This document shows positions 1 to 8,732 of a stretch of 64,000 bases of DNA, one piece after another. A program made the position numbers and the translations under genes. Position 1 is the first letter of the stretch. Every line of letters begins with the position of its first letter. Under the pieces are notes generated by a model. That model saw only the letters and a list, made by a program, of their open reading frames with translations, had not been told where the DNA came from and did not search any database. The stretch comes from Roseomonas acroporae (lineage in GTDB: Bacteria; Pseudomonadota; Alphaproteobacteria; Acetobacterales; Acetobacteraceae): contig NZ_JALPRX010000026.1 in NCBI RefSeq assembly GCF_023223525.1, positions 1-64,000 of the forward strand, read 5' to 3'.

Positions 1-5
1 ACGAG

Positions 6-48
6 CTACAGCGAACCGCAGTCCCAACCGGACTGCGGTTCGCTGTAG
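6..48. repeat. perfect 19-bp hairpin with 5-nt loop
   Basis: Arms 6-24 and 30-48 are exact reverse complements around the loop CAACC. The hairpin lies 61 bp upstream of the first gene and could terminate transcription entering from the left, although no T-run follows on either strand. The inner part of the stem (GCGAACCGC..GTCC) recurs in a second hairpin at 62573-62609, so it may be a member of a repeated palindromic family rather than an ordinary terminator. Confidence 0.8.
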
Positions 49-109
49 GCTGGCGGGGCCGGGGCGTAGCGGAAAGGACCGCCGATCCGGGAATCCGGAG
101 GAAGACGCC

Positions 110-1081
110 ATGCCGAGCCGCCGCCATCTCCTCGCCGTCGCCGCCGCGTCGCTGCCCGTCCTCGGCGGCGCCGTCGCGGCGCGGGCCGAGGCACGCTTCG
201 CCAGCATGACCATGTTCATCCCCGCCGGCCCCGGCGGCGGCTGGGACGGGCTCGGCCGCGCCATCGAGCAGGTGGCGCGCCCGGCCGGCCTGGTCGGCAG
301 CTTCCAGTTCGAGAACATCGGCGGCGCCGGCGGCACGGTGGGCCTGCCGCGCTTCGTGTCGCAGCGGCGCGGCCGGCCCAATGCGCTGATGGTCTCGGGC
401 TCGATCATGGTGGGCGCCGTGCTCACCAACCGCTCCCCGGTCGGGCTGAAGGACGTCTCGCCGGTCGCGCGCCTCACCGAGGAATCGGGCGTGGTCGTGG
501 TGCCGGCCGAGAGCGAATTCCGCGACCTGAAGTCGCTGCTCGACGCGTTCCGGGCGGGGCCCGGGGCCGTCTCCGTCGCGGGCGGCTCGGCGGGCGGGAC
601 GGACCACATCACGCTCGGGCTGATCCTGAAGTCGCTCGGCCGCTCGGCGCGCGAGGCCTCCTACGTCGCCTTCGCCGGCGGCGGCCCGGCGCAGGCGGCG
701 ATCCTCGGTGCGCAGGTGCGGGCCGGCATCTCGGGCCTCTCGGAATTCGCCGAGCAGATCAAGGCCGGGCGGATGCGCGCGCTGGCCACCACCGGCGAGC
801 GCCGCGTCCTGCCCGAGGTGCCGACGCTGAAGGAGAGCGGCCTCGACATCGTCATGACCAACTGGCGCGGCGTCTTCGCCCCGCCCGGGCTGCAACCGGC
901 GCAGCATGCGGCGCTGGTGCAGCTCATGACCGAGATCCACGCCCTGCCGGCCTGGGCCGAGCTGCTGCGCACCCGCGACTGGGAGGACGCCTTCCTCACC
1001 GGCGCCGACTTCGAAAGCTTCCTCCGCCGCGACACCGAGGCCACCGGGACGGTGCTGAAGGAGCTGGGGCTGGCCTCGTGA
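110..1081 (+). CDS. tctC: Bug-family tripartite tricarboxylate transporter solute-binding protein (TctC)
   Basis: This 323-residue protein is the periplasmic substrate-binding component of a tripartite tricarboxylate transporter. It captures a carboxylate ligand and delivers it to the TctAB membrane permease. It opens with a secretion signal ([17 protein letters not shown], then ARA near residue 26) and has the family pattern '[17 protein letters not shown]' early in the mature part and '[10 protein letters not shown]' near residue 67. A GGAGGA ribosome site lies about 8 bases before the ATG. The stop overlaps the tctB start by 4 bases, so it heads the tctCBA-HAD operon. The exact ligand cannot be read from the sequence; a (tri)carboxylate or aromatic acid is plausible from the adjacent protocatechuate genes. 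Confidence 0.93.
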   Translation: MPSRRHLLAVAAASLPVLGGAVAARAEARFASMTMFIPAGPGGGWDGLGRAIEQVARPAGLVGSFQFENIGGAGGTVGLPRFVSQRRGRPNALMVSGSIMVGAVLTNRSPVGLKDVSPVARLTEESGVVVVPAESEFRDLKSLLDAFRAGPGAVSVAGGSAGGTDHITLGLILKSLGRSAREASYVAFAGGGPAQAAILGAQVRAGISGLSEFAEQIKAGRMRALATTGERRVLPEVPTLKESGLDIVMTNWRGVFAPPGLQPAQHAALVQLMTEIHALPAWAELLRTRDWEDAFLTGADFESFLRRDTEATGTVLKELGLAS

Positions 1082-1566
1082 GGCCGGAACCGCGCGCGGC
1101 CTGGCCCGACTTCGCCGTCGGGCTCGGCATCCTCGCCCTCGGCGGGCTGGCGCTGTGGCAGGCGGCGGCGATCCCGCCCTCGCCGGTCTATGCCCAGCTC
1201 GGCCCCAAGGCGGTGCCCTACCTCGTCGCCGCCGGGCTGCTGCTGCTGGGCTGCGGCCTCACCGCCAGCGCGCTGCGCGGCGGCTGGTCGGCGGCGCTGC
1301 CCGAGGTGCGGGAGGCGCCGCCGCCCAACCGGCGCGCCTTCGCCTGGCTGCTGGCCGGGCTCGCCGTCAACCTGCTGCTGATCGACCGGCTCGGCTTCGT
1401 CGTCGCGGCCACGGGGCAGTTCGTGCTGGTCGCGCGCGCCTTCGGTTCCCGCCGGCCGCTGCGCGACCTCGCCATCGGCCTCGCCGTGACGCTCGCCGCC
1501 TATCTCGGCTTCGACCGTGTGCTCGGCGTCTCGATCGGCGCCGGCATCCTGGAAGGGTGGCTGTAG
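1078..1566 (+). CDS. tctB: tripartite tricarboxylate transporter small membrane subunit (TctB)
   Basis: This is a 162-residue small integral membrane subunit of the TTT permease, with a GTG start inside the 3' end of tctC (4-base overlap, translational coupling). It shows four hydrophobic segments, roughly residues 10-30, 48-65, 90-110 and 125-150, as expected for TctB. Its role in this family is to support the large TctA permease. The gene is followed after 14 bases by tctA. Confidence rests mainly on position between tctC and tctA plus length and hydrophobicity, since TctB proteins are poorly conserved. Confidence 0.88.
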   Translation: MRPEPRAAWPDFAVGLGILALGGLALWQAAAIPPSPVYAQLGPKAVPYLVAAGLLLLGCGLTASALRGGWSAALPEVREAPPPNRRAFAWLLAGLAVNLLLIDRLGFVVAATGQFVLVARAFGSRRPLRDLAIGLAVTLAAYLGFDRVLGVSIGAGILEGWL

Positions 1567-1580
1567 CCTTGCCAGCGACA

Positions 1581-3095
1581 ATGGACGTCTGGACCGGACT
1601 GGCGACGGGCTTCGGCCACGCGCTCACCCTCGGCAATCTCGGCTGGGCGCTGCTCGGCTGCTTCCTCGGCACCGCGGTCGGCGTGCTGCCCGGCATCGGC
1701 CCGGCGCTGACCATCGCGCTGCTGCTGCCGATCACCTTCCAGGTGCCGGCGACCGGCGCCTTCATCCTGTTCTGCGGCGTGTTCTACGGCGCGATGTATG
1801 GCGGCTCCACCACCTCGATCCTGCTCAACACGCCGGGCGAGTCGGGCTCCATCATCACCGCGCTGGAGGGGGCGAGGATGGCGCGCAACGGCCGCGCCGG
1901 GCCGGCGCTGGCGACCGCCGCGATCGGCTCCTTCGTCGCCGGCACGATCGGCACGCTGGGGATCAGCTTCCTCGGCCCGCTGATCGTGGAGTACGCGCTG
2001 CGCCTCGGCCCGGCCGAGTATTTCTGCCTGATGGTGCTCTGCTTCGTCACCGTCTCGGCGGTGCTCGGCGGCTCGCCGCTGCGGGGGCTGACCAGCCTGT
2101 TCTTCGGCCTGCTGCTCGGCCTCGTCGGCATCGACCTGCAGACGGGACAGCCGCGCCTGACCTTCGGCATCCCGGAGCTGCTCGACGGCGTCAACGTCGT
2201 GCTGGTGGCGGTCGCGCTGTTCGCGGTGGGCGAGACGCTCTATCTGGCGTGGAACCACGTGGAGGGGCGGCAGGAGATCCGCCCGGTCGGGCATCTCTGG
2301 CTGTCGCGCGCCGACTGGAAGCGCAGCGTCGGCCCCTGGCTGCGCGGCGCGCTGCTCGGCTTCCCCTTCGGCGTGATGCCGGCCGGCGGCACCGAGATGC
2401 CGACCATGCTGAGCTACTACGCCGAGCGGAAGCTCTCGAAGCACCCCGAGGAGTTCGGCACGGTGGGCGCCATCGAGGGCGTGGCGGGGCCGGAGGCGGC
2501 CAACAACGCCGCCGCCGCCGGCATCCTGGTGCCGATGCTCACCCTCGGCCTGCCCACCTCCGCCACCGCCGCGATCATGCTCTCCGCCTTCCAGAGCTAC
2601 GGCATCCAGCCCGGGCCGATGCTGTTCACCTCGCAGGCGGAGCTGGTCTGGACGCTGATCGCCAGCCTCTACGTCGCCAACGTGCTGCTGGTGGTGCTGA
2701 ACCTGCCGCTGGTCGGGCTCTGGGTGCGCATCCTGCGGATCCCGACGCCGCTGCTCTACGCCGGCATCCTGGTCTTCGCGACGATCGGCACCTACGGCAT
2801 CTCGAACTCGGTGATCGACCTCGTGCTGCTCTACGGCATCGGCCTCGTCGCCATGCTGATGCGCCGCTTCGACTTCCCCACCGCCCCGGTGGTGATCGGC
2901 ATGATCCTCGGGCCCATGGCCGAGCAGGCGCTGCGCCAGGCGCTGACCATCAGCCAGGGCGACTGGAGCGTGTTCCTGACGCGCCCGCTCTCGGCGACGC
3001 TGCTGCTGCTGGCGCTGCTGGCGCTGACGGGGCCGCGCCTCTGGGGCATGCTGCGCTTCCTCATCGGCCACCTCATCGGACGGAGAACGGCATGA
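1581..3095 (+). CDS. tctA: tripartite tricarboxylate transporter large permease (TctA)
   Basis: This 504-residue large permease is the transport channel of the TTT system, in the inner membrane. Family signatures are visible: '[17 protein letters not shown]' near residue 35, '[19 protein letters not shown]' near residue 72 and '[15 protein letters not shown]' near residue 300, with about 10-12 hydrophobic helices. The same frame is open further upstream (from 1155), but that part overlaps tctB, so the ATG at 1581 is chosen; a TTG at 1569 is an alternative. The stop overlaps the start of the next gene (ATGA). Confidence 0.95.
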   Translation: MDVWTGLATGFGHALTLGNLGWALLGCFLGTAVGVLPGIGPALTIALLLPITFQVPATGAFILFCGVFYGAMYGGSTTSILLNTPGESGSIITALEGARMARNGRAGPALATAAIGSFVAGTIGTLGISFLGPLIVEYALRLGPAEYFCLMVLCFVTVSAVLGGSPLRGLTSLFFGLLLGLVGIDLQTGQPRLTFGIPELLDGVNVVLVAVALFAVGETLYLAWNHVEGRQEIRPVGHLWLSRADWKRSVGPWLRGALLGFPFGVMPAGGTEMPTMLSYYAERKLSKHPEEFGTVGAIEGVAGPEAANNAAAAGILVPMLTLGLPTSATAAIMLSAFQSYGIQPGPMLFTSQAELVWTLIASLYVANVLLVVLNLPLVGLWVRILRIPTPLLYAGILVFATIGTYGISNSVIDLVLLYGIGLVAMLMRRFDFPTAPVVIGMILGPMAEQALRQALTISQGDWSVFLTRPLSATLLLLALLALTGPRLWGMLRFLIGHLIGRRTA

Positions 3096-3757
3096 GCCAG
3101 CCCTGGGCGGCGCTGCTCGACCTCGACGGCACGCTGATCGATTCCGGGCCGGGCATCATCGCCAGCCACCAGGCCGCGCTGCGCGCCCTCGGGCACGAGC
3201 CGGACCCGTCGCTCGACCTCACCTTCGTCATCGGCCCGCCGCTGGAGGACGTGGCGCACCTGCTCCTCGGCCCCTATGGCGAGACCCGCTTCGACGAATA
3301 CCGCGCCGCCTATCTCGACCACCAGGAGCACGTCGCCCTGCTGCGGAGCACGCCCTATCCCGGCATTCCCGAGGCGCTGGACGCGCTGGCGGCGGACGGT
3401 GCCACGCTCTACCTCGCCACCTCCAAGCGCGAGGTGTTCGCGCGGCGCATCCTGGCGCATCTCGGCCTCGACGGCCGCTTCCGCGGCATCCACGGCGCGC
3501 AGCCGGGCGGGGTGCGGGCGCGGAAGCCGGAGCTGCTCGCGCACGTGCTGGCCGAGCACGGGATCGATGCCGGACGCGCGGTGATGGCGGGCGACCGGCG
3601 CTACGACATCACCGGCGCCCATGCCAACGCGCTGCGCGCGGTGGGCGTGCTGTGGGGCTACGGCACGCGGGAGGAGCTGGAGGAGGCCGGGGCGGACCGG
3701 CTGGCCGAGGCGCCCGGCGCGCTGGCCGCGGCGATGCGCGCGGCGCTGCGCGGCTGA
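3092..3757 (+). CDS. HAD-superfamily phosphatase, phosphoglycolate-phosphatase-like
   Basis: This 221-residue HAD hydrolase starts within the tctA stop (ATGA overlap), so it is co-transcribed with the transporter. Motif I is '[12 protein letters not shown]' near residue 10 with the nucleophile Asp, motif II is 'YLATSKRE' near residue 105, a conserved Lys sits in 'RKPELL', and motif IV is '[12 protein letters not shown]' near residue 165. The cap domain after motif I makes it a subfamily I (Gph/PgmB-like) phosphatase. The substrate is unknown; the link to the transporter is unexplained and may only be operon organisation. Confidence 0.88.
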   Translation: MSQPWAALLDLDGTLIDSGPGIIASHQAALRALGHEPDPSLDLTFVIGPPLEDVAHLLLGPYGETRFDEYRAAYLDHQEHVALLRSTPYPGIPEALDALAADGATLYLATSKREVFARRILAHLGLDGRFRGIHGAQPGGVRARKPELLAHVLAEHGIDAGRAVMAGDRRYDITGAHANALRAVGVLWGYGTREELEEAGADRLAEAPGALAAAMRAALRG

Positions 3758-3790
3758 GGCCGCTGGCGGCCTGCGGCCGTGGCCTCGTCG

Positions 3791-3821
3791 CGGGCGCGCC
3801 GGCGGCATCCCGGCGCGCCCG
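3791..3821. terminator. 12-bp hairpin between convergent operons
   Basis: Perfect 12-bp arms 3791-3802 and 3810-3821 flank a 7-nt loop, exactly between the plus-strand TTT operon and the minus-strand pca operon. There is no clear T-run, so termination efficiency is uncertain, but the placement fits a bidirectional terminator. Confidence 0.55.
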
Positions 3822-3830
3822 GCGTCGCCG

Positions 3831-4469
3831 TCACACGTCGAAGAACACCGTCTCGCCCTCGCCCTGCAGGCGCACGTCGAAGGTGTACACCACGGCGCCG
3901 TTGCGCACGCTGCGCTCGGCGATCAGCGTCTGCCGCCGCCCGGGCGGATCGACCATGCGCAGCACCGGGTCGGCGGCGTTCGCCTCCGCCTCGTCCGAGA
4001 AGTAGATGCGCGTGCTGAGGCCGATGTTGATGCCGCGCGCGGCCAGCCACAGGTTGATGTGCGGCGCCATCGGCTTGTGGCCGTGCCGGCCGATCACCCG
4101 GCCCGGCTTGATCGTCTCGAAGTGCCAGACGCCGCTCTCGAAATCCGTCCCCGTGCGGCCCCAGCCGCGGAAGGCCGGGTCGATCGCCTTGCCTTCCTGA
4201 CGGTCGGCGGGGTGGTTGTAGCGGCCGGCGGCGTTGGCCTGCCAGATCTCCAGCAGGATGTCCTTGGTGGGCGAGCCGGTGCCGTCCAGGACCCGGCCTT
4301 CCAGGCGGATGCGCTCGCCCTTGGTCTCGGGCTTCACCAGCACGTTGCTGAAGTTCTTCTCGAAGATGTCGAAGCCGGCCTGGTGCGGGATCAGGCCGAT
4401 ATGCACGTAGGGACCGGCGGTCTGCGAGGCGGTCTCGTGCAGCGGGAGCTCGATGGTCGGGTGCAGCAT
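3831..4469 (-). CDS. pcaG: protocatechuate 3,4-dioxygenase alpha subunit
   Basis: PcaG (212 residues) is the alpha subunit of the non-haem Fe(III) intradiol dioxygenase that converts protocatechuate plus O2 to 3-carboxy-cis,cis-muconate. It has the subunit pattern 'LEIWQANAAGRYNHPADRQ', 'RGWGRTGTD', 'FETIKPG' and 'MAPHINLWLAARGIN'. As expected for alpha, the iron ligands are not all kept; those lie in PcaH. It starts 3 bases after the pcaH stop and is the last gene of the operon, so the two subunits are coupled. Confidence 0.95.
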   Translation of the reverse strand: MLHPTIELPLHETASQTAGPYVHIGLIPHQAGFDIFEKNFSNVLVKPETKGERIRLEGRVLDGTGSPTKDILLEIWQANAAGRYNHPADRQEGKAIDPAFRGWGRTGTDFESGVWHFETIKPGRVIGRHGHKPMAPHINLWLAARGINIGLSTRIYFSDEAEANAADPVLRMVDPPGRRQTLIAERSVRNGAVVYTFDVRLQGEGETVFFDV

Positions 4470-4472
4470 GGC

Positions 4473-5354
<882 letters not shown>

Positions 5355-6191
5355 TCAGGCCGCCTGCGGCAGGCCGAGCAGGGTGCGCGCCTGGGCCGGC
5401 GTCGCCACCTCGCGCCAGTTGCGCCGCACCATCTCGGCGGCCAGCGCGACCAGCTCGGCATTGCTGGCGGCGAGCCGGTCGCGGCTGATGCGGATGTTGT
5501 CCTCAAGGCCGGTGCGCACGCCGTGGCCGCCGCGCGCCAGCACCCATTCCATCACCCGCGACTGGTTGACGCCGATCCCGGCCGCCGTCCAGGTCGCCTC
5601 GGGCAGCACCACGCGCAGCTCGTTCAGCAGGATGTCGAGCAGGCGCTCCTCGGCGGGCATGGCGTTCTTGACGCCCATCACGAACTGCACGTGCGGGCGC
5701 GGGTTCATCAGCCCGGCATCGACGAGGCGGCGCGCGCCGTGGATGTGCGAGAGGTCGAACACCTCGATCTCCGGCAGCACCGAATTCGCCTGCATGCGGG
5801 TGGCGAGGTCGGTCACCAGCGCGGCGGAGTTCTCGTAGACGATGGTCGGGAAGTTGACCGAGCCGGTGGAGAGGGAGGCCATGTCGGGCCGCAGCTCCAG
5901 CGCGTTGCCGCGCGAGGCGGGGTCGCGGCCGCGACCGCCGGTGCTGAACTGGATGATCATCCCCGGACAGTGCCGGCGCACCCCCTCCTGCACCTGGCCG
6001 AACAGGGCGGGGTCGGAGGAGGGGCTCTCGTCCGGGTTGCGGACGTGGATGTGCACCAGCGACGCGCCGGCCTCGTAGGCCGCGTGCGTGCTCTCGATCT
6101 GCTCGGACGGCGTGACCGGCACCGCCGGGTTGTCCTTCTTGCGCGGCACCGAGCCGGTGATCGCGACGGAGATGACACAGGGTTCGGCCAT
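5355..6191 (-). CDS. beta-keto acid cleavage enzyme (BKACE, DUF849 family)
   Basis: This 278-residue member of the 3-keto-5-aminohexanoate cleavage (Kce/BKACE) family has a Zn-dependent TIM barrel that condenses a beta-keto acid with acetyl-CoA, releasing acetoacetate and a new acyl-CoA. Visible features are the N-terminal 'VAITGSVPRKK', the metal-binding 'VHIHVRNPD' near residue 46, 'IQFSTGGRG' and the C-terminal 'GHGVRTGLEDNI' typical of the family. It lies between a TctC protein and pcaHG in one minus-strand operon. Inference: its substrate could be beta-ketoadipate, the end product of the protocatechuate branch, but the sequence alone does not settle this. Confidence 0.87.
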   Translation of the reverse strand: MAEPCVISVAITGSVPRKKDNPAVPVTPSEQIESTHAAYEAGASLVHIHVRNPDESPSSDPALFGQVQEGVRRHCPGMIIQFSTGGRGRDPASRGNALELRPDMASLSTGSVNFPTIVYENSAALVTDLATRMQANSVLPEIEVFDLSHIHGARRLVDAGLMNPRPHVQFVMGVKNAMPAEERLLDILLNELRVVLPEATWTAAGIGVNQSRVMEWVLARGGHGVRTGLEDNIRISRDRLAASNAELVALAAEMVRRNWREVATPAQARTLLGLPQAA

Positions 6192-6272
6192 GGTGTTGCC
6201 TTCCGTTTCGTTGCTTGCCCCGGGGCTGTCTCGGGCGGTCCCGGCCGGGTCGCCCGGCCGGAAGGCGGGATG

Positions 6273-7319
6273 CTACTCCAGGCGGATGCCGCGCTCCTGG
6301 ATCAGGTCGCCCCATTTCCTGGACTCGGCGGCGAGCTGGGCGGGCCATTGCTCGGGCGAGCCGATCGCGGGGAAGACCGAGTTCTGCTCCAGGCGCTTGA
6401 CGAATTCCGGGTCCTTCGCGGCGGCGACCAGCGCGCCGTGCAGCTTCTGGATGATCGCGGCCGGCGTGCCGTGCGGCGCGAGCAGCGCGAAGTCCGAGGT
6501 GCACTCGTAGCCGGGGAAGCCCGATTCCGCGATGGTCGGCACGTTCGGCGCCAGCGGGTTGCGCTCCTTCGAGCTGACGCCGAGGGCCACGATCTGGTCC
6601 GAGGCGATCAGCGGCAGCGCCGTCACCGCGTCCACGAAGGCCATCTGCACCTCGTTGGCGATCAGCGCCTGCACCGCCGGCGCGCCGCCGCGATAGGTGA
6701 CGTTCTCGACCTGGATGCCGGCCATGGAGAGGAACAGCTCGGTGGCGAGATGCGCGGAGCTGCCGGCGCCGGAGGAGCCGTAGCTCATCTGCCGCGGCGC
6801 CGCCTTGGCCTTCGCCACGAAGCCCGCGATGTCGCGCACGCCGAGCTGCTTGTTGACGCAGAGGAAGATCGGCGTCGTCGCCACCTTGCCGATGCCGTCG
6901 AAGGCGCGCTCGTCGTCGTAGCCGCGCTGCGGGAAGAGGTGGCGCGCCATGGCGTAGGTGCTGTTGACGCCGAGCAGGAGCGTGTAGCCGTCGGGCCGCG
7001 CGCGGGCGACGCTGCCATGGCCGATCGTGCCGCTGGCGCCCGGGCGGTTGTCCACCACCACGTTGCCGGGCAGCGTCGCCGAGAGTGCCTGCGCCAGCAC
7101 GCGGGCCACGAAGTCGGTGGAGCCGCCGGGGGCCCAGGCCACCACGATGGTCACGGGGCGGGTGCCGGGGAACGAGCCGGCCCCCTGGGTGGCGGCCCCC
7201 TGGGCCGAATTCCCTTGGGCCGAGTTCCCCTGGGCACGGGAATCGCGCGGGGCGAGGCCGCCGAGGACGGCGAGGCTGCCGAGCATGGCGGCGCCGAGAT
7301 CGCGACGTTTCAAGGACAT
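6273..7319 (-). CDS. Bug-family TctC solute-binding protein (second copy)
   Basis: This 348-residue periplasmic binding protein starts at 'MSLKRRDLGAAMLG', where a signal peptide follows; the frame is open further upstream, but the extension is non-coding in character and holds the operators. Family motifs are 'VVAWAPGGSTDFVAR', 'VVDNRPGASGTIGHG' and 'YGSSGAGSSAHLATE'. The segment after the signal is repetitive (GNSAQGNSAQGAATQG, about residues 33-48). It is an orphan binding protein that heads the BKACE-pcaHG operon and probably feeds an aromatic or dicarboxylic acid to a TctAB permease such as the one at 1078-3095. Confidence 0.9.
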   Translation of the reverse strand: MSLKRRDLGAAMLGSLAVLGGLAPRDSRAQGNSAQGNSAQGAATQGAGSFPGTRPVTIVVAWAPGGSTDFVARVLAQALSATLPGNVVVDNRPGASGTIGHGSVARARPDGYTLLLGVNSTYAMARHLFPQRGYDDERAFDGIGKVATTPIFLCVNKQLGVRDIAGFVAKAKAAPRQMSYGSSGAGSSAHLATELFLSMAGIQVENVTYRGGAPAVQALIANEVQMAFVDAVTALPLIASDQIVALGVSSKERNPLAPNVPTIAESGFPGYECTSDFALLAPHGTPAAIIQKLHGALVAAAKDPEFVKRLEQNSVFPAIGSPEQWPAQLAAESRKWGDLIQERGIRLE

Positions 7320-7741
7320 CCGTCCATTCTCCCTTACCCGGCCGGACGTTGCCGACCCGGGCTGCCTGCACCCGATAGCGTTGATGTACGTACCGGATGG
7401 TGAAAAGCTGTTGACCGGTACGTACCGGATAGTCCATAGCGGCGCAAGCGGAAAAAAGATGGAGGAGGCGCCGGCACCATGCACCCGATCCCGAATCCGG
7501 CCGAAGGGCGGCCAGGCGCCGTTCCCCGGCGCCCGGTGCGCACGATACGCTTGCGATCGCGGCGATGGCAGCATCCGTTCGCCGCCCGTCGGCGGAAAGA
7601 GGGGCCGGGCCCTGCCGCCTCCCTCCGGGTGGCCGCGCTTCCGTCGCTTTCCCGCCCGTCCCCTCCGGTGGCGTTCCGCCGCACGCTCCCCCTTTCCTCG
7701 CCCCACGGCGCCGCCGGCGCCAATTCCCGGGAACAAGCCGC
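7320..7741. other. divergent control region between pca operon and dehydrogenase gene
   Basis: This is a 422-bp stretch without a convincing gene. It carries the paired operator-like repeats at 7386-7430, and the remainder toward the plus-strand gene is GC-rich and featureless. Both divergent transcripts must start here. Confidence 0.7.
7386..7430. promoter_or_regulatory. paired operator-like repeats GTACGTACCGGAT
   Basis: The 13-mer GTACGTACCGGAT occurs at 7386-7398 and 7418-7430, that is, 32 bp apart (about three helical turns). The second copy sits inside the perfect 14-bp palindrome CCGGTACGTACCGG at 7415-7428. Placement between the divergent pca operon and dehydrogenase gene suggests binding sites for a dimeric regulator that controls both. 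The regulator is not adjacent; the TetR at 11139-11852 is a candidate only by proximity. Confidence 0.6.
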
Positions 7742-8599
7742 ATGATTTCCGACGCCAGCCCCGCCGTGCTTGCCGGCCTGATCGGCTACGGCATCCAGGC
7801 CTCGCGCACCCCGGCCATGCATGAGCGCGAGGGCGCCGAGCAGGGCCTGCGCCTGATCTACCGGCTGATCGACCTCGCCGAGCTGCGCCTCGGCGTCGAG
7901 GCGCTGCCCGAGCTGATCACCGCCGCGCGGCGCCTCGGCTATGACGGGCTCAACATCACCTATCCCTGCAAGCAGGCGGTGATCCCGCTGCTCGACGGGC
8001 TCTCGGACGATGCGCGGGCCCTCGGCGCGGTGAACACCGTGGTGCTGCGCGACGGCAAGGCCGTCGGCCACAACACGGACTGGTACGGCTACGCCGAGAA
8101 TTTCCGCCGTGGCCTGCCGGACGTGGCGCGCCACCGTGTCGTGCAATTCGGTGCCGGCGGCGCCGGCTCGGCGGTGGCGCACGCGCTGCTGACGCTGGGC
8201 GTCGGGGAGCTGTCCATCGTCGACGTCGATGCCGGCCGGGCCGGGGCGCTGGCCGAATCGCTCTGCGGGCATTTCGGCGCCGGCCGCGCCGTGGTGGCGG
8301 GCGACGTGGCGAAGGCGGTCGCGGCGGCGGACGGGATCGTCAACACCACGCCGCTCGGCATGGCCAAGAGCCCCGGCATGCCGCTGCCGGCCGATCTGCT
8401 GCGGCTGGCGCTCTGGGTCTCGGACATCGTCTACTTCCCGCTGGAGACCGAGCTGCTGCGCACCGCCCGCGCCGCCGGCTGCCGCACCCTCGATGGCGGC
8501 GGCATGGCGGTGTTCCAGGCGGTGGGGGCGTTCCGCCACTTCACCGGGCTGGAGCCGGACGCGGAGCGGATGCGCCGGCACTTCGACTCGATGGGCTGA
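7742..8599 (+). CDS. shikimate/quinate 5-dehydrogenase (AroE-like)
   Basis: This 285-residue NAD(P)-dependent dehydrogenase reversibly oxidises shikimate (or quinate) to the 3-dehydro compound. The substrate site has 'SRTPAMHEREG' near residue 21, Lys77 in 'NITYPCKQAV' and Asp113 in 'HNTDWYGY', and the dinucleotide loop is 'GAGGAGSA' at about 137-144. The SRTPAMHE pattern and the position divergent from pcaHG point to the catabolic form, feeding quinate or shikimate toward protocatechuate, rather than the aromatic biosynthesis enzyme. No dehydroquinase or dehydroshikimate dehydratase is seen here. The first ATG after the long non-coding upstream stretch is used. Confidence 0.88.
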   Translation: MISDASPAVLAGLIGYGIQASRTPAMHEREGAEQGLRLIYRLIDLAELRLGVEALPELITAARRLGYDGLNITYPCKQAVIPLLDGLSDDARALGAVNTVVLRDGKAVGHNTDWYGYAENFRRGLPDVARHRVVQFGAGGAGSAVAHALLTLGVGELSIVDVDAGRAGALAESLCGHFGAGRAVVAGDVAKAVAAADGIVNTTPLGMAKSPGMPLPADLLRLALWVSDIVYFPLETELLRTARAAGCRTLDGGGMAVFQAVGAFRHFTGLEPDAERMRRHFDSMG

Positions 8600-8732
8600 G
8601 GCCGCGGGCGGGGCGGGTCGGCGGCGGGGCGCCTGTCACGCAAGTATCACATCGGTTCCGCTTGAACCGGCGCCCCGGGCCCGTCACAGGGTCCGGCAGC
8701 CGGTGGGCTGCCGCCGGCCAGGGGAGCCCCGG

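Noticed and set aside
661-1581. 306-residue minus-strand frame over tctC/tctB
   Set aside because: Shadow of the plus-strand transporter genes; composition typical of high-GC shadow frames.
1155-3095. 646-residue open frame starting inside tctB
   Set aside because: The part before 1581 overlaps tctB and has no TctA homology; the ATG at 1581 fits the family.
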